DNA of 64,000 bases from Mucilaginibacter tundrae (lineage in GTDB: Bacteria; Bacteroidota; Bacteroidia; Sphingobacteriales; Sphingobacteriaceae), in assembly GCF_013408825.1 (NCBI RefSeq), contig NZ_JACCBZ010000006.1, positions 333,217 through 397,216 on the forward strand, read 5' to 3'. The first letter of the stretch is position 1. Each line of letters starts with the position of its first letter. Below are positions 36,287-46,209 of the stretch, in pieces. The notes under the pieces were generated by a model. The model had not been told where the DNA came from and did no database searches. It was given only the letters and a program-made list of their open reading frames with translations. The translations under genes and the position numbers were made by a program.

Positions 36287-38659
36287 ATGTTTGTAATAAA
36301 AAGAGACGGAAAAAGAGAAACGGTAAAATTTGACAAGATTACCGCACGCATAGAGAAACTATGCTATGGGTTTCATTTGGTTGACCCAATTGATGTGGCT
36401 AAAAAGGTGATTGAAGGTTTGTTTGATGGTGTTACCACCTCCGAACTGGATAACCTTGCTGCCGAAACCGCTGCTTCGTTAACTACCAAGCATCCGGATT
36501 ATGCATTGCTGGCATCGCGCATCGCGGTATCAAACTTGCATAAAAACACCATTAAATCTTTCTCCGAAACGATGCGCAAGCTATATGAGTATGTGGATGA
36601 GAAAACAGGCAAAAATTCGTCGTTAATAGCAGAAGATGTTTGGCAAGTAATACAGGATAATGCTGAATTGCTAGACAGCACTATCATTTATGATCGTGAC
36701 TTTGGTTTTGATTACTTCGGCTTCAAAACGCTTGAGAAATCGTACCTGTTAAAAGTTGAAGGTAAAATAGTAGAACGCCCTCAGCATTTATTTATGCGTG
36801 TATCGGTTGGCATCCATAAAGAGGATATCGAAAGCGCCATCAAAACATATCATTTAATGAGTGAGCGCTGGTTTACGCACGCTACCCCTACTCTTTTCAA
36901 TGCAGGTACTCCAAAACCTCAAATGTCGTCATGCTTTTTATTAACCATGAAGGATGACAGCATTGAAGGTATTTACGATACATTAAAACAAACCGCTAAA
37001 ATCTCCCAAAGCGCCGGTGGTATTGGCTTAAGCATCCACAATGTAAGGGCTACCGGCTCGTACATCAGCGGTACAAATGGCACCAGCAACGGTATTATCC
37101 CAATGCTTAAAGTATTTAACGATACTGCCCGTTATGTAGATCAGGGTGGTGGTAAACGTAAAGGCGCTTTCGCTATTTATTTAGAGCCTTGGCATGCAGA
37201 TGTGTTTGACTTCTTAGACCTTCGTAAAAACCATGGTAAAGAGGAAATGCGTGCACGCGACTTATTCTATGCACTTTGGGTTTCTGACCTATTTATGCGC
37301 CGTGTTGAAGCTAATGAAGAGTGGAGCTTATTCTGTCCGCACGAAGCACCGGGATTAGCTGATTGCTGGGGTAAAGAATTTGAGGCCCTATACGAAAGAT
37401 ACGAAAAAGAAGGCCGTGCCCGCAGAACGGTAAAAGCACAGGAACTTTGGTTCGCGATATTAGATGCCCAGGTAGAAACCGGTACACCATACTTGTTATA
37501 CAAGGATGCTGCTAACGGTAAATCAAATCAGCAAAACTTAGGTACCATAAAAAGCTCGAACTTATGTACCGAGATTATGGAGTATACCGATGCTAACGAA
37601 GTTGCGGTTTGTAACCTTGCATCATTAGCATTACCAAGATATATTCAGAACGGTGTATTTGATCATAACAAATTATACGAGGTTACTTACCAGGCTGCTA
37701 TCAACCTGAACAAGATCATCGATAATAATTACTACCCTGTTGAGGAAGCTCGTTACTCAAACTTACGTCACCGCCCTATTGGTTTAGGTGTACAAGGTTT
37801 GGCTGATACCTTTATCCAACTACGTATGCCGTTTGAAAGCGACGAAGCTAAAAAACTGAACATCGAAATATTTGAAACCATCTATTTCGCTGCGATGACT
37901 GCTTCTAAAGATCTTGCTATAAAAGATGGCGCTTACGAAACTTTCAAAGGCTCACCATTATCACAAGGAAAATTCCAATTCGATCTTTGGAATGTAAAAC
38001 CAGAAAGCGGCCGTTGGGATTGGGAAAACCTGCGTTTAGATGTAATGAACCATGGTGTGCGTAATTCATTATTGGTTGCGCCTATGCCAACAGCTTCAAC
38101 CTCACAAATATTGGGTAACAACGAGTGCTTTGAGCCTTATACCTCAAACATCTACACCCGTCGTGTATTGAGCGGTGAGTTCATCGTGGTAAACAAATAC
38201 TTATTGCGTGATCTAGTTAATCGTGGCCTCTGGGATACCGAGATGAAAGATAAGATCATCACAGCAAACGGATCAATCCAGGAGATCGCTGAAATCCCTG
38301 CTGACGTAAAAGAACTTTACAAAACAGTTTGGGAAATAAAAATGCGCAGCATTATTGACATGGCTGCTGACCGTGGCGCTTATGTTTGCCAGTCGCAATC
38401 ATTAAACTTGTTCATCAATGCGCCTAATGCTTCTAAACTAACTTCAATGCATTTCTACGCATGGAAGAAAGGTTTAAAAACTGGTATGTACTACCTGCGT
38501 ACACAAGCAGCGTCGCAAGCGGTTAAATTTACTGTTGAGAACCAGGGCGGCAAAAACATGGATGCGGTAATACCAGAAGTGGTTGCAGAATTGACTAACG
38601 ATGTACCTGCCGGCCCGTCATGCTCAATGGAAGAAGGCTGCGTAACTTGCTCTGCATAA
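36287..38659 (+). CDS. nrdA: Ribonucleotide reductase class I large subunit
   Basis: Makes deoxyribonucleotides from ribonucleoside diphosphates. 790 aa. N-terminal ATP-cone (residues about 1-90; [20 protein letters not shown]) for allosteric dATP/ATP control. Catalytic barrel: [63 protein letters not shown] (active-site Cys/Asn/Glu) and [32 protein letters not shown]. The C-terminus is ...EEGCVTCSA with the CxxC pair that re-reduces the active site. Same transcription unit as nrdB under the B12 riboswitch. Confidence 0.97.
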   Translation: MFVIKRDGKRETVKFDKITARIEKLCYGFHLVDPIDVAKKVIEGLFDGVTTSELDNLAAETAASLTTKHPDYALLASRIAVSNLHKNTIKSFSETMRKLYEYVDEKTGKNSSLIAEDVWQVIQDNAELLDSTIIYDRDFGFDYFGFKTLEKSYLLKVEGKIVERPQHLFMRVSVGIHKEDIESAIKTYHLMSERWFTHATPTLFNAGTPKPQMSSCFLLTMKDDSIEGIYDTLKQTAKISQSAGGIGLSIHNVRATGSYISGTNGTSNGIIPMLKVFNDTARYVDQGGGKRKGAFAIYLEPWHADVFDFLDLRKNHGKEEMRARDLFYALWVSDLFMRRVEANEEWSLFCPHEAPGLADCWGKEFEALYERYEKEGRARRTVKAQELWFAILDAQVETGTPYLLYKDAANGKSNQQNLGTIKSSNLCTEIMEYTDANEVAVCNLASLALPRYIQNGVFDHNKLYEVTYQAAINLNKIIDNNYYPVEEARYSNLRHRPIGLGVQGLADTFIQLRMPFESDEAKKLNIEIFETIYFAAMTASKDLAIKDGAYETFKGSPLSQGKFQFDLWNVKPESGRWDWENLRLDVMNHGVRNSLLVAPMPTASTSQILGNNECFEPYTSNIYTRRVLSGEFIVVNKYLLRDLVNRGLWDTEMKDKIITANGSIQEIAEIPADVKELYKTVWEIKMRSIIDMAADRGAYVCQSQSLNLFINAPNASKLTSMHFYAWKKGLKTGMYYLRTQAASQAVKFTVENQGGKNMDAVIPEVVAELTNDVPAGPSCSMEEGCVTCSA

Positions 38660-38787
38660 CATTTTTTTGAGTACCTGTTAAGATTTAATCCGTAGTTAAT
38701 AATTAATAGTTAAAGCTATAATTATTTTCTACGGCTTTGTTTTTACTACGGATTTTTTACTACTTTTAGGCATTCAACCTCATTCGT

Positions 38788-39555
38788 ATGTATCATATAT
38801 TCAATGCAGTAGTCTATAAAAAATCCATTAAATCAATAATTTTAACAACTTTAATCGTTTTATTACATACATCTGTAAATGCACAAATGTATTCTGCCAC
38901 AGATGCTCCAAAACGTAACAACGGAGGCTTGACGTATGGCGGTGATGGTGGCGGCAGCGGAGGAAGTGGCGGCGGAAGTTTTGGCGGCACCTGGGCCATT
39001 TCGTTAAGTGGTGGTTATGATGTACCTACGGGTAATTTAGGTACCACATTTAAAGCAGCGCCAACTTTTAGTTTTAGCGTACTTCGCAATTATGGTAATT
39101 TTACTTTTAATACCACAATTGGCTACGTATCGTACAAACCAAAACTGGATACTTTTTATTTTTATGGAAATGATCCAACCCAGGGCTATGCGCAATATGG
39201 CAATTTCAGTTCACTAGAAGTTTATTTAGGCGCTGCATATAATATTCAGGTTACTGATAATGCCAAAGTATATTTTGGATTAAACCTTGGAAGTTATTAT
39301 AATTTCTTTACCGTAACCACCAATGATGGCCAGGGCGATATAAACACATTAAATACAACTGAAGAGCAATCCTACATCGCGCCGAAGATAGGTGTAGATT
39401 TTATGGTGAGCGATAATCTTAGTTTAGGTTTGGAAGCTAAATATAACTTCATGCTGTCATCTGATTCAGGTACCGGGGATGCATATGATTCTGGTTACAG
39501 CACAACTGTAAACAAATCATTTTCGGGTAATGTAGCGTTAACTTATCATTTTTAG
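38788..39555 (+). CDS. Outer-membrane beta-barrel protein with Gly/Ser-rich linker
   Basis: 255 aa. N-terminal hydrophobic signal (IILTTLIVLLHTSVNAQ), then a GDGGGSGGSGGGSFGG linker, then about eight beta strands of an OmpA-like/OMP_b-brl barrel (WAISLSGGYDVPTGNLG ... FSGNVALTYHF), ending in Phe as outer-membrane barrels usually do. The stop overlaps the GTG of the next gene. Ligand unknown. Confidence 0.78.
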   Translation: MYHIFNAVVYKKSIKSIILTTLIVLLHTSVNAQMYSATDAPKRNNGGLTYGGDGGGSGGSGGGSFGGTWAISLSGGYDVPTGNLGTTFKAAPTFSFSVLRNYGNFTFNTTIGYVSYKPKLDTFYFYGNDPTQGYAQYGNFSSLEVYLGAAYNIQVTDNAKVYFGLNLGSYYNFFTVTTNDGQGDINTLNTTEEQSYIAPKIGVDFMVSDNLSLGLEAKYNFMLSSDSGTGDAYDSGYSTTVNKSFSGNVALTYHF

Positions 39556-39773
39556 TGATCGATCCAAAACACGAAACAGTATACTGCGAACGCTGCAAAG
39601 CTCCATTTGAATGCAAGGCAAACTCATTTACCAAATGCCAATGCGCCAAAGTGCAGTTAACATTGAATGAAACCCAATATGTAAGTGAACTGTTTGACGG
39701 CTGCTTATGTGCCAATTGTTTGTTGGAATTACAAAAGGAATATCAAGAAATTTTAAAAACCCGAAGTAATTAG
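39555..39773 (+). CDS. Cysteine-rich CWC-family protein
   Basis: 72 aa starting with GTG at 39555, one base inside the previous stop (TAGTG), so translationally coupled. Cys pattern CERCKAPFEC..CQC..CLCANC matches the small CWC/zinc-ribbon-like family of unknown function common in Bacteroidota and Proteobacteria. Probably binds zinc. Confidence 0.78.
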   Translation: MIDPKHETVYCERCKAPFECKANSFTKCQCAKVQLTLNETQYVSELFDGCLCANCLLELQKEYQEILKTRSN

Positions 39774-39855
39774 CAAATGACGCGAACATCGCCCTTTTCG
39801 CAGTTTCAGCCAAAATAATTATCTTCGCTCCCCGAAAACGAATTTATTAAGCTTC

Positions 39856-40599
39856 ATGAAATTATTAGAAGGAAAAACCGCGCTGATCACAGGCGCGTCA
39901 AAAGGCATAGGCCGTACAATAGCCGAAAAGTTTGCTGAACATGGTGCCAACGTAGCCTTTACCTATTTATCGTCTGTTGAAAAAGGACAGGCATTAGAGC
40001 AGGAATTGCAAAGCCACGGCACAAAAGTAAAAGGCTATCGTTCTGATGCTTCTAAGTTTGATGAGGCTGAAAAATTAATAGCTGATATTATTGCCGATTT
40101 CGGCACGCTAAATATTGTGGTTAACAATGCCGGCATAACCAAAGATGGTTTGCTAATGCGCATGACCGAGGAGCAATGGGATGAAGTGATGGATGTAAAC
40201 CTGAAATCAATATTCAACGTTACCAAAGCGGCATCAAAAATCATGATGAAAAACCGTGATGGCGTATTTATTAACATGAGTTCGGTTGTTGGTGTGCAGG
40301 GTAATGCCGGCCAGGCTAATTACGCGGCATCGAAGGCCGGTATCATTGGCTTCTCTAAATCAATTGCTAAAGAATTAGGTTCAAGAAATATACGTACTAA
40401 CGTGGTAGCACCGGGCTTTATCCGCACCGAAATGACTGAGGTATTAGACCCTAAGGTGGTTGAAGGCTGGGCACAGGCCATCCCGCTTAAACGTGCCGGC
40501 GAAACAGCTGATGTGGCTAATGCTTGTGTTTTCCTGGCATCGGATATGGCAACTTATATCACCGGGCAGGTTATCCGGGTTGATGGTGGGATGTTGTAG
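39856..40599 (+). CDS. fabG: 3-oxoacyl-[acyl-carrier-protein] reductase
   Basis: NADPH-dependent reduction of 3-oxoacyl-ACP in fatty-acid synthesis. 247 aa SDR. Cofactor motif TGASKGIG (about residues 12-19), NNAG (about 92), catalytic Ser in NMSSVVG and YxxxK as YAASKAG, with the C-terminal RVDGGML. Near-consensus -7 box tatcttcg about 30 bases upstream. Other SDR substrates are possible but the sequence is FabG-like throughout. Confidence 0.93.
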   Translation: MKLLEGKTALITGASKGIGRTIAEKFAEHGANVAFTYLSSVEKGQALEQELQSHGTKVKGYRSDASKFDEAEKLIADIIADFGTLNIVVNNAGITKDGLLMRMTEEQWDEVMDVNLKSIFNVTKAASKIMMKNRDGVFINMSSVVGVQGNAGQANYAASKAGIIGFSKSIAKELGSRNIRTNVVAPGFIRTEMTEVLDPKVVEGWAQAIPLKRAGETADVANACVFLASDMATYITGQVIRVDGGML

Positions 40600-40690
40600 G
40601 ATAGAGATTAGAGGTTAGTGGTTAGAGACTAGTTTCTTATAATATTAAATAAAACTCAACTTCTCCTTTCAAGATACATAATTCATAAAT

Positions 40691-40731
40691 AAACAGCATA
40701 TTTGGTTTACCGGATATGCTGTTTTTATTTT
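40691..40731 (+). terminator. Hairpin with T-run overlapping the start of the next gene
   Basis: aaacagcatat (40691-40701) and atatgctgttt (40714-40724) form a perfect 11-bp stem, then ttatttt. It has the look of the fabG terminator, yet the best ATG of the following gene (40716) lies in its 3' arm. Confidence 0.7.
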
Positions 40732-42815
40732 CTATAACATGGGGAGCGGTTTCAGGATGGTGGGCTTTGGCTTGCCTGCTGTTAGGTTGTTTGTACGCGT
40801 GGCTGATGTATCGCCAGCCACTTGATCTCAATAAACAATTTCGGTATCTCCTGTTCGCGTTTCGTACGCTGACGGTATTTATGTTGTCGCTATTATTACT
40901 GGCACCATTGGTAAAGTCGATAAGTTATCAATCACAAAAGCCATTGATTTTGATTTTGCAGGATAATTCTGAATCCATAAAACTTTTTCCAACACCAAAT
41001 CAATTCTCCCCTCCCGGGGGAGATTTAGAGGGGGCTTTAACAAAACTCAAATCCTCACTGGGCGATAACTACGAAGTTCACGAATTTAATTTTGATCGTA
41101 CACTTAATAACGGTCTATCCAATAAATTCGATGGTAAGCAAACCGATATTGCCTCGGCATTAAAGCAAGTAAACGAGCGCTATGTAAACCAAAACATCGG
41201 CGCGATAATATTAGCTACCGATGGTTTATATAATCAGGGTACGGACCCGCAATACGAGGCGAGAAATATCAAATCTACCATCTATACCATCGCCCTTGGC
41301 GACACCACACCAAAACGCGACTTACTGATAGCCAACGTCAACTATAACAAAACAGCTTTTTTAGGAAATGATTTCGAGATTGAAGTTTTAATCCAAGCCT
41401 ACCAAAGCAAAGGCGAAAACATGCGCTTAACCGTTACCGAAGATGGCAGGCAGGTATCAAACCAAAATATTGCTGTTACTTCGGATGCTTTTCAAAAATT
41501 GGTGCCTATCAAGCTTAATGCTGATAAAAAAGGCATTCGTAAGTTCAACGTCAGTATAACACCTATTAAAAACGAGTTATCTACCCAAAATAACACCGAA
41601 ACTATTTATGTAGATGTACTGGATACCCGGCAAAAGATATTATTGGTTTACAATAACCTTCACCCTGATCTAAATGTAATAAAACAGGATATTGAAAGCG
41701 ATAAAAATTATGAAGTTAAAGCTGTGCTGTTATCCGATCTCGCTACCATCAAACCCGATGATTACGGTCTAGTCATTTTACACCAACTAACAGTCAATAG
41801 CTCCGGCATCCTGCAAAACATCATCGCCAAGATAAAAATACCAGTTTGGTATATGCTTGGTGCACAAACCAATTTGCAAGATTTTAATGCCACACAAACC
41901 GCTGTAAAAGTATACGACAACAGCAATCAGCTTCAGGAGGTATTTGCGACGCCTCTACCGGAGTTTTCAGCTTTTACCTTATCAGATTCCACCAAGCAAA
42001 AAATAAGCTTATTCCCGCCGCTATTAGCACCATTTGGCAACTATACATCGTCATCATCCAATAAGGTATTACTCAAACAAAAAATTGGCGACATTACAAC
42101 CTCTTATCCCTTACTTTCATTTACCGATGAAGGTGGCCAACGAATTGGCTTGTTATTGGGCGAGGGCCTGTGGCGCTGGCAACTAGCCGAATTTAAAGCA
42201 GACGGCAATCACCACGCCATGGAAGAACTATTGGATCAAAGTGTGCAGTATTTAACCGCCAATGCCAATCATCAGCAATTCAGGGTTTACCCAGCTAAAT
42301 CTGTTTTTGATGAGGGCGAGGATGTAATAATTAACGCCGAATTATATAACGATGCCCTCGAACTCATCAATACACCCAATGTAAAGATTGATTTAACAGC
42401 TCATTCAGGTAAAAAATATAGTTTTCTGTTTACCCGTAATGGTCAAAGTTATCAATTAGATGCAGGTACACTTCCCGTTGATGAATATAGTTACGTTGCT
42501 ACTACTAAATTGGGAAGTAGGGCACTTACAGCTAATGGCCAGTTAACCATAAAAACGTTAAACATGGAAACCCGCCAGAGCGCGGCTAATCACCAATTAT
42601 TAAATGCCATTGCTGAACAATCAGGCGGACAAATGTTGTTGCCATCACAAATAGATAAACTTGCCAATCTCATCAAGAAAAATGATAACATTAAAACCAT
42701 AATTTACGAAGGGAAACACTACGATGACCTCTTGGATGTGAAATGGATTTTTGTGATCATTTTAGCCCTGCTCAGCGCCGAATGGTTCATGCGTAAACGC
42801 GAGGGACAGATATAG
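40716..42815 (+). CDS. Membrane protein with VWA-like region
   Basis: 699 aa. Two N-terminal transmembrane helices (about residues 12-31 and 46-64), a VWA-like segment (ILILQDNSESI for the MIDAS-type DxSxS and AIILATDGLYNQG), Ig-like and glutamine-amidotransferase-like regions in the middle, and a C-terminal helix (WIFVIILALLSAEWF) with an RKREG tail. This layout resembles Bacteroidota membrane VWA proteins linked to the BatA/B group. A solo 36-bp dispersed repeat is inserted in frame at 41002-41037. The start lies inside a terminator-like hairpin. Confidence 0.75.
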   Translation: MLFLFSITWGAVSGWWALACLLLGCLYAWLMYRQPLDLNKQFRYLLFAFRTLTVFMLSLLLLAPLVKSISYQSQKPLILILQDNSESIKLFPTPNQFSPPGGDLEGALTKLKSSLGDNYEVHEFNFDRTLNNGLSNKFDGKQTDIASALKQVNERYVNQNIGAIILATDGLYNQGTDPQYEARNIKSTIYTIALGDTTPKRDLLIANVNYNKTAFLGNDFEIEVLIQAYQSKGENMRLTVTEDGRQVSNQNIAVTSDAFQKLVPIKLNADKKGIRKFNVSITPIKNELSTQNNTETIYVDVLDTRQKILLVYNNLHPDLNVIKQDIESDKNYEVKAVLLSDLATIKPDDYGLVILHQLTVNSSGILQNIIAKIKIPVWYMLGAQTNLQDFNATQTAVKVYDNSNQLQEVFATPLPEFSAFTLSDSTKQKISLFPPLLAPFGNYTSSSSNKVLLKQKIGDITTSYPLLSFTDEGGQRIGLLLGEGLWRWQLAEFKADGNHHAMEELLDQSVQYLTANANHQQFRVYPAKSVFDEGEDVIINAELYNDALELINTPNVKIDLTAHSGKKYSFLFTRNGQSYQLDAGTLPVDEYSYVATTKLGSRALTANGQLTIKTLNMETRQSAANHQLLNAIAEQSGGQMLLPSQIDKLANLIKKNDNIKTIIYEGKHYDDLLDVKWIFVIILALLSAEWFMRKREGQI
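41002..41037 (+). repeat. Solo 36-bp repeat in frame inside the VWA-like gene
   Basis: Matches the right terminal repeat of the leuS DUF559 element (23128-23163) at 34 of 36 positions and is read in the same frame, giving PPGGDLEGA here and PAGGDLEGA in LeuS. No nuclease ORF and no partner arm nearby. Confidence 0.88.
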
Positions 42816-42997
42816 TTGATTTTTAATGCTATTCTAATGTATTTCTATCAAAAAAATTACCCGCTGATTAAGTACATTGGCGTGTTAATTGATAGATTTG
42901 TTTTGGTTGAAATTTATTGAAAAAAATATCATTTAACCGTTAAACCTTTTATTGATTGTTAGTCTAATAAATATACAACCGAGGGCGCATAAAAACT

Positions 42998-43702
42998 ATG
43001 AAAAGATCGATTTACTTAGGGCTGATTGTATTGATTGCAGCCAGCCTTTCTGCTTGTAATACTTACAACTATTATACAGCGGGCCTTAACACAACAAACA
43101 TGAGCAGGTACCACACTTTTGCCTGGATGCCGATGGGCAGTGGCAAGGGTAAAGTTCCCGGTAATGTAGCCATGGCTGATGCTAAGATCAAGGATGCAGC
43201 AACCTCAGCTTTAGAGAATAAAGGCTTGTCTATTTCACAAAAACAACCCGATTTGTTGATTAGCTATACCACTACTGTTGGTCGTGGTACAAGAACTAAC
43301 TACTACAGCAACTACGGCTGGGGCGGTTATGGCTGGGGCCCGGGTTACGGTTGGGGTGGTTATGGCTGGGGCGGTTTCGGCCTTGGCTTTGGTTACGGTT
43401 GGAGAGGAGGCTACGGCTGGGGTGGATTTAGCCCTTACTACTATGGTGGCGCGCCATTTGCCTACAGTGGAGGCTTAACTTATGCCGAGCAGGAACATTA
43501 TAAAGAAGGAACTTTAATTATTGACCTGATAGACCGCAGAACCCGTAAAGTGGTTTGGAGAGGCTACGGTGTAGGCGAAGTTCACCATGATCCACAAAAG
43601 AATATTGATGACTTGCCTAAAGTAGTAAGCGGTATAATTAACCAGCTAAGCGTGCAACCACCATCAGCGCCACCAAGAATGATACGTACCATGAACTCTT
43701 AA
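42998..43702 (+). CDS. DUF4136 lipoprotein with GYGWG repeats
   Basis: 234 aa lipoprotein (LIVLIAASLSACNTYNYY; lipobox LSAC). DUF4136 core: TFAWMPMGSGK, DAKIKDAATSALENKGLS and PDLLISYTTTVG. In the middle is a run of GYGWGGYGWGPGYG-type tandem repeats (about residues 103-150), then TLIIDLIDRRTRKVVWRGYG. The repeat block is unusual for the family and may bind carbohydrate or pack at the membrane. Monocistronic, terminator after it. Confidence 0.82.
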   Translation: MKRSIYLGLIVLIAASLSACNTYNYYTAGLNTTNMSRYHTFAWMPMGSGKGKVPGNVAMADAKIKDAATSALENKGLSISQKQPDLLISYTTTVGRGTRTNYYSNYGWGGYGWGPGYGWGGYGWGGFGLGFGYGWRGGYGWGGFSPYYYGGAPFAYSGGLTYAEQEHYKEGTLIIDLIDRRTRKVVWRGYGVGEVHHDPQKNIDDLPKVVSGIINQLSVQPPSAPPRMIRTMNS

Positions 43703-43727
43703 TAAATATACGACTCTACAACATTGG

Positions 43728-43757
43728 TAGCCTTGTAGTTTTGCAAGGCTATTTTTG
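43728..43757. terminator. Bidirectional terminator between DUF4136 and crtI
   Basis: tagccttg (43728-43735) and caaggcta (43744-43751) form an 8-bp stem with tttttg after; it slightly overlaps the crtI stop. Confidence 0.82.
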
Positions 43758-45242
43758 TTTAGTAAAATATTTTATAGTTTCCCCTGCCGCTATCTGCCCG
43801 GATATTAAAGCAGGCGGCACACCTGGCCCCGGCACAGTTAATTGCCCTGTAAACAGCATATTTTTAATATGTTTTGCGCGAATAGCCGGTTTAAAAAAAG
43901 CTGTTTGCGCAAGTGTATTGGCTAACCCGTAAGCATTCCCTTTAAAGGAATTATAATCAGCCTTAAAATCATTCATAGCATAGCTGCGCTTTACTACAAT
44001 ATTGTCTTTTAAACTTTCTCCGGTGATGTTTTCAAACCTGTTAACTATCAAATTAAAATATTTCTCGCGCAACTCATCATTATCTTCCAAACCCGGAGCT
44101 AATGGTATCAAAAAAAATAAATTTTCGCAACCATCGGGTGCTACGCTGCTGTCTGTTTTTGATGGACAGCAAACATAAAATAAGGGTTTCTCAGGCCATT
44201 GCGGTTTGGTGTAAATCTCTTCGGCATGCTGCTCAAAATCTTCATCAAAAAATAAATTATGGTGTTTAATAGCTCCCAATTTTTTATTTATACCGATGTA
44301 AAACAATAAACTTGAGGGTGACATGGTGCGGCTATCCCAATATTTACGATCATAGTTACGATAAAGCTCATCGATTAACTTTTGATCACTATGTTCATAA
44401 TCAGCCCCGGTTATCACAAAATCGGCCTCTACGACACCCTTATTGGTGATAATGTATTTAACTAATTCATCCTCTGCCTCTATTTTGAGCACTTCGGTGT
44501 TCAGTTTGATGTCAACTTGATTTTCCTCAGCAATACTTACCATCGCTTTAACAATTTCATTCATCCCTCCCATCGGGTACCAGGTACCTAAAACCAAATC
44601 AGCATAATTCATCATGCTGTACATGGCTGGGGTATCCTGCGGCTTCGCACCTAAAAACAATACGGGAAACTCCAGCAGCTTTATCAATTTTGGATTCTTG
44701 AAATACTTGCGCACATGCTTGCTCATGCCCGTAAGCAATTGCATACTAAAGCTTTTTCGAATCAAGTTCCAATCGATAAACTCAGTAATAGTATGCGAAG
44801 GGCGCAATACATACTCCCCCATCCCTACTTGGTATTTGTATTCTGCTTGCTTTAAAAATTCTTTTAATCCTTTGCTGCTGCCGGGTTCAATGCTTTCAAA
44901 AAGTACTTTCAAAGCTGGCATTTTAGCAGGGATATCCATTTCATCACCCTTGCCAAAATAAACGCGGTAAGCGGGGTCTAATCTTTTCAATTCATAAAAA
45001 TCCTGTGGCGATTTACCAAACAGCGCAAAAAAGTTTTCAAACACATCGGGCATCCAGTACCAGCTTGGGCCCATATCAAAGGTAAAGCCATCTTTTTTCC
45101 AAACCCGCGCCCTTCCGCCCGGTTGATTGTTTTTTTCAAGGATAGTAACTTTAAAACCTTCTTTCGCCAGGATGCATGCTGCCGACATCCCCGCAAAACC
45201 TGCCCCAATTACTATTATATGTTTATTGTTATTCGCGCGCAT
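43749..45242 (-). CDS. crtI: Phytoene desaturase
   Basis: FAD enzyme that introduces double bases into phytoene to give lycopene or related carotenoids. 497 aa. N-terminal Rossmann motif VIGAGFAGMSAACILAKEGF (dinucleotide binding), RARVWKKDGFTFDMGPSWYWMPDVFE, and the C-terminal carotenoid-oxidase block GQLTVPGPGVPPALISGQIAAGE. Divergent from crtB, with about 75 bases between. The number of desaturation steps cannot be told from sequence. Confidence 0.95.
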   Translation of the reverse strand: MRANNNKHIIVIGAGFAGMSAACILAKEGFKVTILEKNNQPGGRARVWKKDGFTFDMGPSWYWMPDVFENFFALFGKSPQDFYELKRLDPAYRVYFGKGDEMDIPAKMPALKVLFESIEPGSSKGLKEFLKQAEYKYQVGMGEYVLRPSHTITEFIDWNLIRKSFSMQLLTGMSKHVRKYFKNPKLIKLLEFPVLFLGAKPQDTPAMYSMMNYADLVLGTWYPMGGMNEIVKAMVSIAEENQVDIKLNTEVLKIEAEDELVKYIITNKGVVEADFVITGADYEHSDQKLIDELYRNYDRKYWDSRTMSPSSLLFYIGINKKLGAIKHHNLFFDEDFEQHAEEIYTKPQWPEKPLFYVCCPSKTDSSVAPDGCENLFFLIPLAPGLEDNDELREKYFNLIVNRFENITGESLKDNIVVKRSYAMNDFKADYNSFKGNAYGLANTLAQTAFFKPAIRAKHIKNMLFTGQLTVPGPGVPPALISGQIAAGETIKYFTKQK

Positions 45243-45296
45243 AAAGCTCCTAAATTAACCAAATTGTTTCGCGCTGGCTAAAAAACATTATGGCTT

Positions 45297-45304
45297 TAAA
45301 TTTG
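45297..45304 (+). promoter_or_regulatory. Candidate -7 box TAAATTTG for crtB
   Basis: Exact TAnnTTTG match 16 bases before the chosen crtB ATG (45320). No convincing -33 at the usual distance. It lies between an upstream in-frame ATG (45290) and 45320, which supports the downstream start. Confidence 0.45.
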
Positions 45305-45319
45305 TACTTTTACACGTCT

Positions 45320-46168
45320 ATGCAAGCCAATCAAATCGAACTATATAACCAAACCTGCTTTGATTGCAGCAGGGTGGTCACCCAAAAATATAGTACCTCG
45401 TTTAGCATTGGCATTAAGGCATTTGAGCCAAAATTCAGGGCTCCGGTTTATGCAATTTATGGTTTTGTACGATTAGCTGATGAGATTGTAGACACCTTTC
45501 ATGAGCATGATAAGCATAAGTTGATAAAGGAATTCAGACTGGATACATTTAAAGCGATAGAACAAAAAATCAGCCTCAACCCTATTTTGCAGGCATTTCA
45601 GGCAGTTGTTAATCAATACCAAATCAATCCCGACTTAATAGATGCCTTTTTATGTTCGATGGAAATGGACCTCGATAAAAAAATACATAATAAGGAAAGC
45701 TATCAAACTTATATCTACGGTTCGGCTGAGGTTATTGGCCTGATGTGTCTTAAAGTTTTTTGCGGGGGTGATGATAAACAATATCTGCATTTACTGCCTG
45801 CCGCCCGTAGTTTGGGGTCCGCATTTCAAAAAGTTAATTTTTTGAGGGACATCAAATCTGATCTTGAAGAACGAGGCCGCATGTATTTCCCCGAAATTGA
45901 TTTTACCAACTTTGGCGAAGCTGATAAACAACGGATAGAAGCTGATATTAAAAAAGACTTTGACGATGGTTTTAAGGGATTAAAACAATTGCCAAAGGGC
46001 GCGCGCCTGGGAATATATATTGCCTACATTTGTTATTCCCAGCTTTTTAAGAAAATCACAAAACTACCCGCATCTATCGTACTGCAAAAACGGATTCGTA
46101 TATCCGACACCCATAAGCTGTCGCTCTACTGCAAAGCTTTAGTGCAGCAAAAGCTGAATCTTATTTAA
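45320..46168 (+). CDS. crtB: Phytoene synthase
   Basis: Joins two geranylgeranyl-PP to make phytoene, the first committed carotenoid step. 282 aa from the ATG at 45320 (MQANQIELYNQTCFDCSRVV). Aspartate-rich motifs: RLADEIVDTFHE (first DxxxD) and NFLRDIKSDLEERGRMYFP (second). The earlier ATG at 45290 sits upstream of a -7 box. Divergent from crtI and followed by the lycopene cyclase gene after about 40 bases. Confidence 0.94.
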   Translation: MQANQIELYNQTCFDCSRVVTQKYSTSFSIGIKAFEPKFRAPVYAIYGFVRLADEIVDTFHEHDKHKLIKEFRLDTFKAIEQKISLNPILQAFQAVVNQYQINPDLIDAFLCSMEMDLDKKIHNKESYQTYIYGSAEVIGLMCLKVFCGGDDKQYLHLLPAARSLGSAFQKVNFLRDIKSDLEERGRMYFPEIDFTNFGEADKQRIEADIKKDFDDGFKGLKQLPKGARLGIYIAYICYSQLFKKITKLPASIVLQKRIRISDTHKLSLYCKALVQQKLNLI

Positions 46169-46209
46169 AATTCAACCCAAATAACTATCTTAACATCTAA
46201 ATTTACTTT

